Assembly (NCBI GenBank): GCA_900545935.1
Contig: URAP01000068.1
Location: 1-6,262 of the forward strand
Reading direction: 5' to 3'
From: an uncultured Eubacteriales bacterium
Lineage (GTDB): Bacteria; Bacillota; Clostridia; Oscillospirales; CAG-272
Length of the DNA: 6,262 nucleotides
The stretch's first letter is position 1, and every line of letters begins with the position of its first letter. Under the pieces are notes generated by a model, which saw only the letters and a list, made by a program, of their open reading frames with translations, ran no database searches and was not told the origin of the DNA. Below are positions 5,258 through 6,262 of this stretch, in pieces. A program made the position numbers and the translations under genes.

Positions 5258-6262
5258 ATGGAGATATACATTACATCCGAAGGGGACAGCTATGCAGCGA
5301 TAGCGGATAGGGTAGGCGTTGACGAGGGCTATCTGCGCTCGGTAAACGGCGCGGCATCGGGCGAGCCGGCACTCGGTCAGGCGGTGGTAATAATTCGCCC
5401 GGAGCGTACTGTAACGGTGGACGATGGAGAGACGCTGTACGGCATTGCGAGCGCAAACGGTATGACGCTCCCTGCGATCTACCGCCTCAATCCCGCGCTC
5501 GGCGGCAGAACGGAGATATACCCGGGTCAGGTGATAGTTTTGTCGGTGCAGGGCGAGCGGCGCGGACAGCTCGAGACGAACGGATATACATATACCAATG
5601 TCGACGAGGCGCTTCTGCGCAGCGTTCTGCCGTACATGAGCTATCTCACTGTTTTTACATATGGCTTTACGTCCGAGGGGGAGCTGCTCGAGCCGCAGAA
5701 TGAGGAGCGGCTGCTCGGGCTCTGCCGTGAGTACGGTACCGCGCCGATAATGATGATATCGACGCTGACAAGCGAGGGCAGCTTTTCAAATCAGCTGTCG
5801 AATGCGCTGTTTACAAGCCCCGAGGCGACCGGGACGCTGATATCGCGCCTTATCGCACGCGCGGAAGAGCTTGGGTACTACGGGATAGATGTCGACTTTG
5901 AGTATGTATTTGCCACCGACACCGATGCCTTTGCCGCATTTGTTTCGGCACTGACCGAGGCGGCGAACGCGCGCGGTATACGCGTGTGGATAGCGCTCGC
6001 ACCGAAGAGCTATGCCGAGCAGCCGGGACTGCTCTACGAGGCACATAATTACTCGGAGCTCGGTGCGGCGGCAAACTATTCGACGCTCATGACATACGAG
6101 TGGGGGTACAGATACGGTCCGCCCATGGCTGTTGCGCCGCTCGATAAGGTGCGCGTGGTGGTCGAATACGCGCTCACCGAGATGCCGGCGGAGAAAATTT
6201 TTATGGGTGTGCCGTGCTACGGCTACGACTGGAGTCTGCCGTATGTGCGCGGGGTATCTGCC
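5258..6262 (+). CDS. LysM-GH18 spore peptidoglycan hydrolase (YaaH/SleL-like), 3'-partial
   Basis: Predicted spore-associated glycoside hydrolase family 18 enzyme that acts on cortex peptidoglycan during germination (N-acetylglucosaminidase or epimerase-like in the YaaH/SleL group). The frame is open for 335 codons to the right edge; family members are about 420-430 residues, so roughly the last quarter is missing. Two LysM domains come first (about 1-47, beginning IYITSEGDSYAAIA, and about 51-96, TVTVDDGETLYGIA...YPGQVIVL). The GH18 barrel follows from about 108, with the catalytic strand GYYGIDVDFEYV (206-217) giving D211, D213 and acid/base E215. The first Asp of DxxDxDxE is Tyr208, a change I believe is common in this subgroup. 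Later barrel motifs are LMTYEWGY (277-284) and MGVPCYGYDW (316-325). There is no signal peptide, as usual for mother-cell-made coat proteins. Start ATG 5258 has GCGAGG 7 nt upstream. It is divergent from the membrane-protein operon. Confidence 0.93.
   Translation, partial: MEIYITSEGDSYAAIADRVGVDEGYLRSVNGAASGEPALGQAVVIIRPERTVTVDDGETLYGIASANGMTLPAIYRLNPALGGRTEIYPGQVIVLSVQGERRGQLETNGYTYTNVDEALLRSVLPYMSYLTVFTYGFTSEGELLEPQNEERLLGLCREYGTAPIMMISTLTSEGSFSNQLSNALFTSPEATGTLISRLIARAEELGYYGIDVDFEYVFATDTDAFAAFVSALTEAANARGIRVWIALAPKSYAEQPGLLYEAHNYSELGAAANYSTLMTYEWGYRYGPPMAVAPLDKVRVVVEYALTEMPAEKIFMGVPCYGYDWSLPYVRGVSA

Noticed and set aside
5062..5271. 69-residue minus-strand open frame across the divergent promoter region
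   Set aside because: It overlaps the start of the GH18 gene, the predicted promoters and the membrane-gene start; no RBS or recognisable sequence supports it.
1..6262. CRISPR array, tRNA, rRNA, riboswitch, insertion sequence or defence locus
   Set aside because: Read for direct repeats, conserved RNA motifs, terminal inverted repeats and transposase motifs; none were found.

Overview
The window looks like chromosomal DNA from an anaerobic, spore-forming, moderately GC-rich member of the Clostridia, perhaps Oscillospirales/Ruminococcaceae-like. The grounds are a GTP-type PEP carboxykinase with clostridial-style motifs, a small ferredoxin:thioredoxin-reductase-like Fe-S protein next to thioredoxin, and a LysM plus GH18 protein of the spore-cortex hydrolase type (YaaH/SleL). 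The exact taxon is inference; no rRNA or other marker gene is present.

Layout, left to right. (1) Bases 3-1805 (+) hold most of a GTP-dependent PEP carboxykinase (pckG), open at the left edge, followed by a clear intrinsic terminator at 1851-1893. (2) Bases 2061-3044 (+) hold a YgjP/DUF45-type zinc metallopeptidase interrupted by an Ala/Ser-rich insert. (3) A 19-bp-stem hairpin at 3139-3179 separates this gene from the convergent minus-strand operon and can serve both as terminator. (4) The minus-strand operon, read from right to left, is a six-helix membrane protein of unknown function (5065-3803), thioredoxin (3803-3489) and an FTR-like six-cysteine protein (3486-3262). Stops and starts touch or overlap, so the three are probably translationally coupled. 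A SigA-type promoter with an extended -10 lies at 5097-5125. (5) A divergent gene begins at 5258 (+): two LysM domains and a GH18 domain, running off the right edge. Its upstream region carries a candidate sporulation SigE promoter.

How the genes fit together. PEP carboxykinase links oxaloacetate and PEP in central metabolism. Thioredoxin and the FTR-like protein form a plausible ferredoxin-to-thiol electron route, suited to an anaerobe with reduced ferredoxin. The membrane protein shares their transcript but shows no recognisable redox motif. The GH18 protein probably acts in the spore coat or cortex during germination.

The most unusual signals are an abrupt change in synonymous codon use inside pckG near base 645 and the compact membrane protein-Trx-FTR cassette. 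I found no CRISPR array, tRNA, rRNA, insertion sequence or defence system, and nothing that clearly amounts to a wholly new system. No gene-free stretch exceeds 300 bases.
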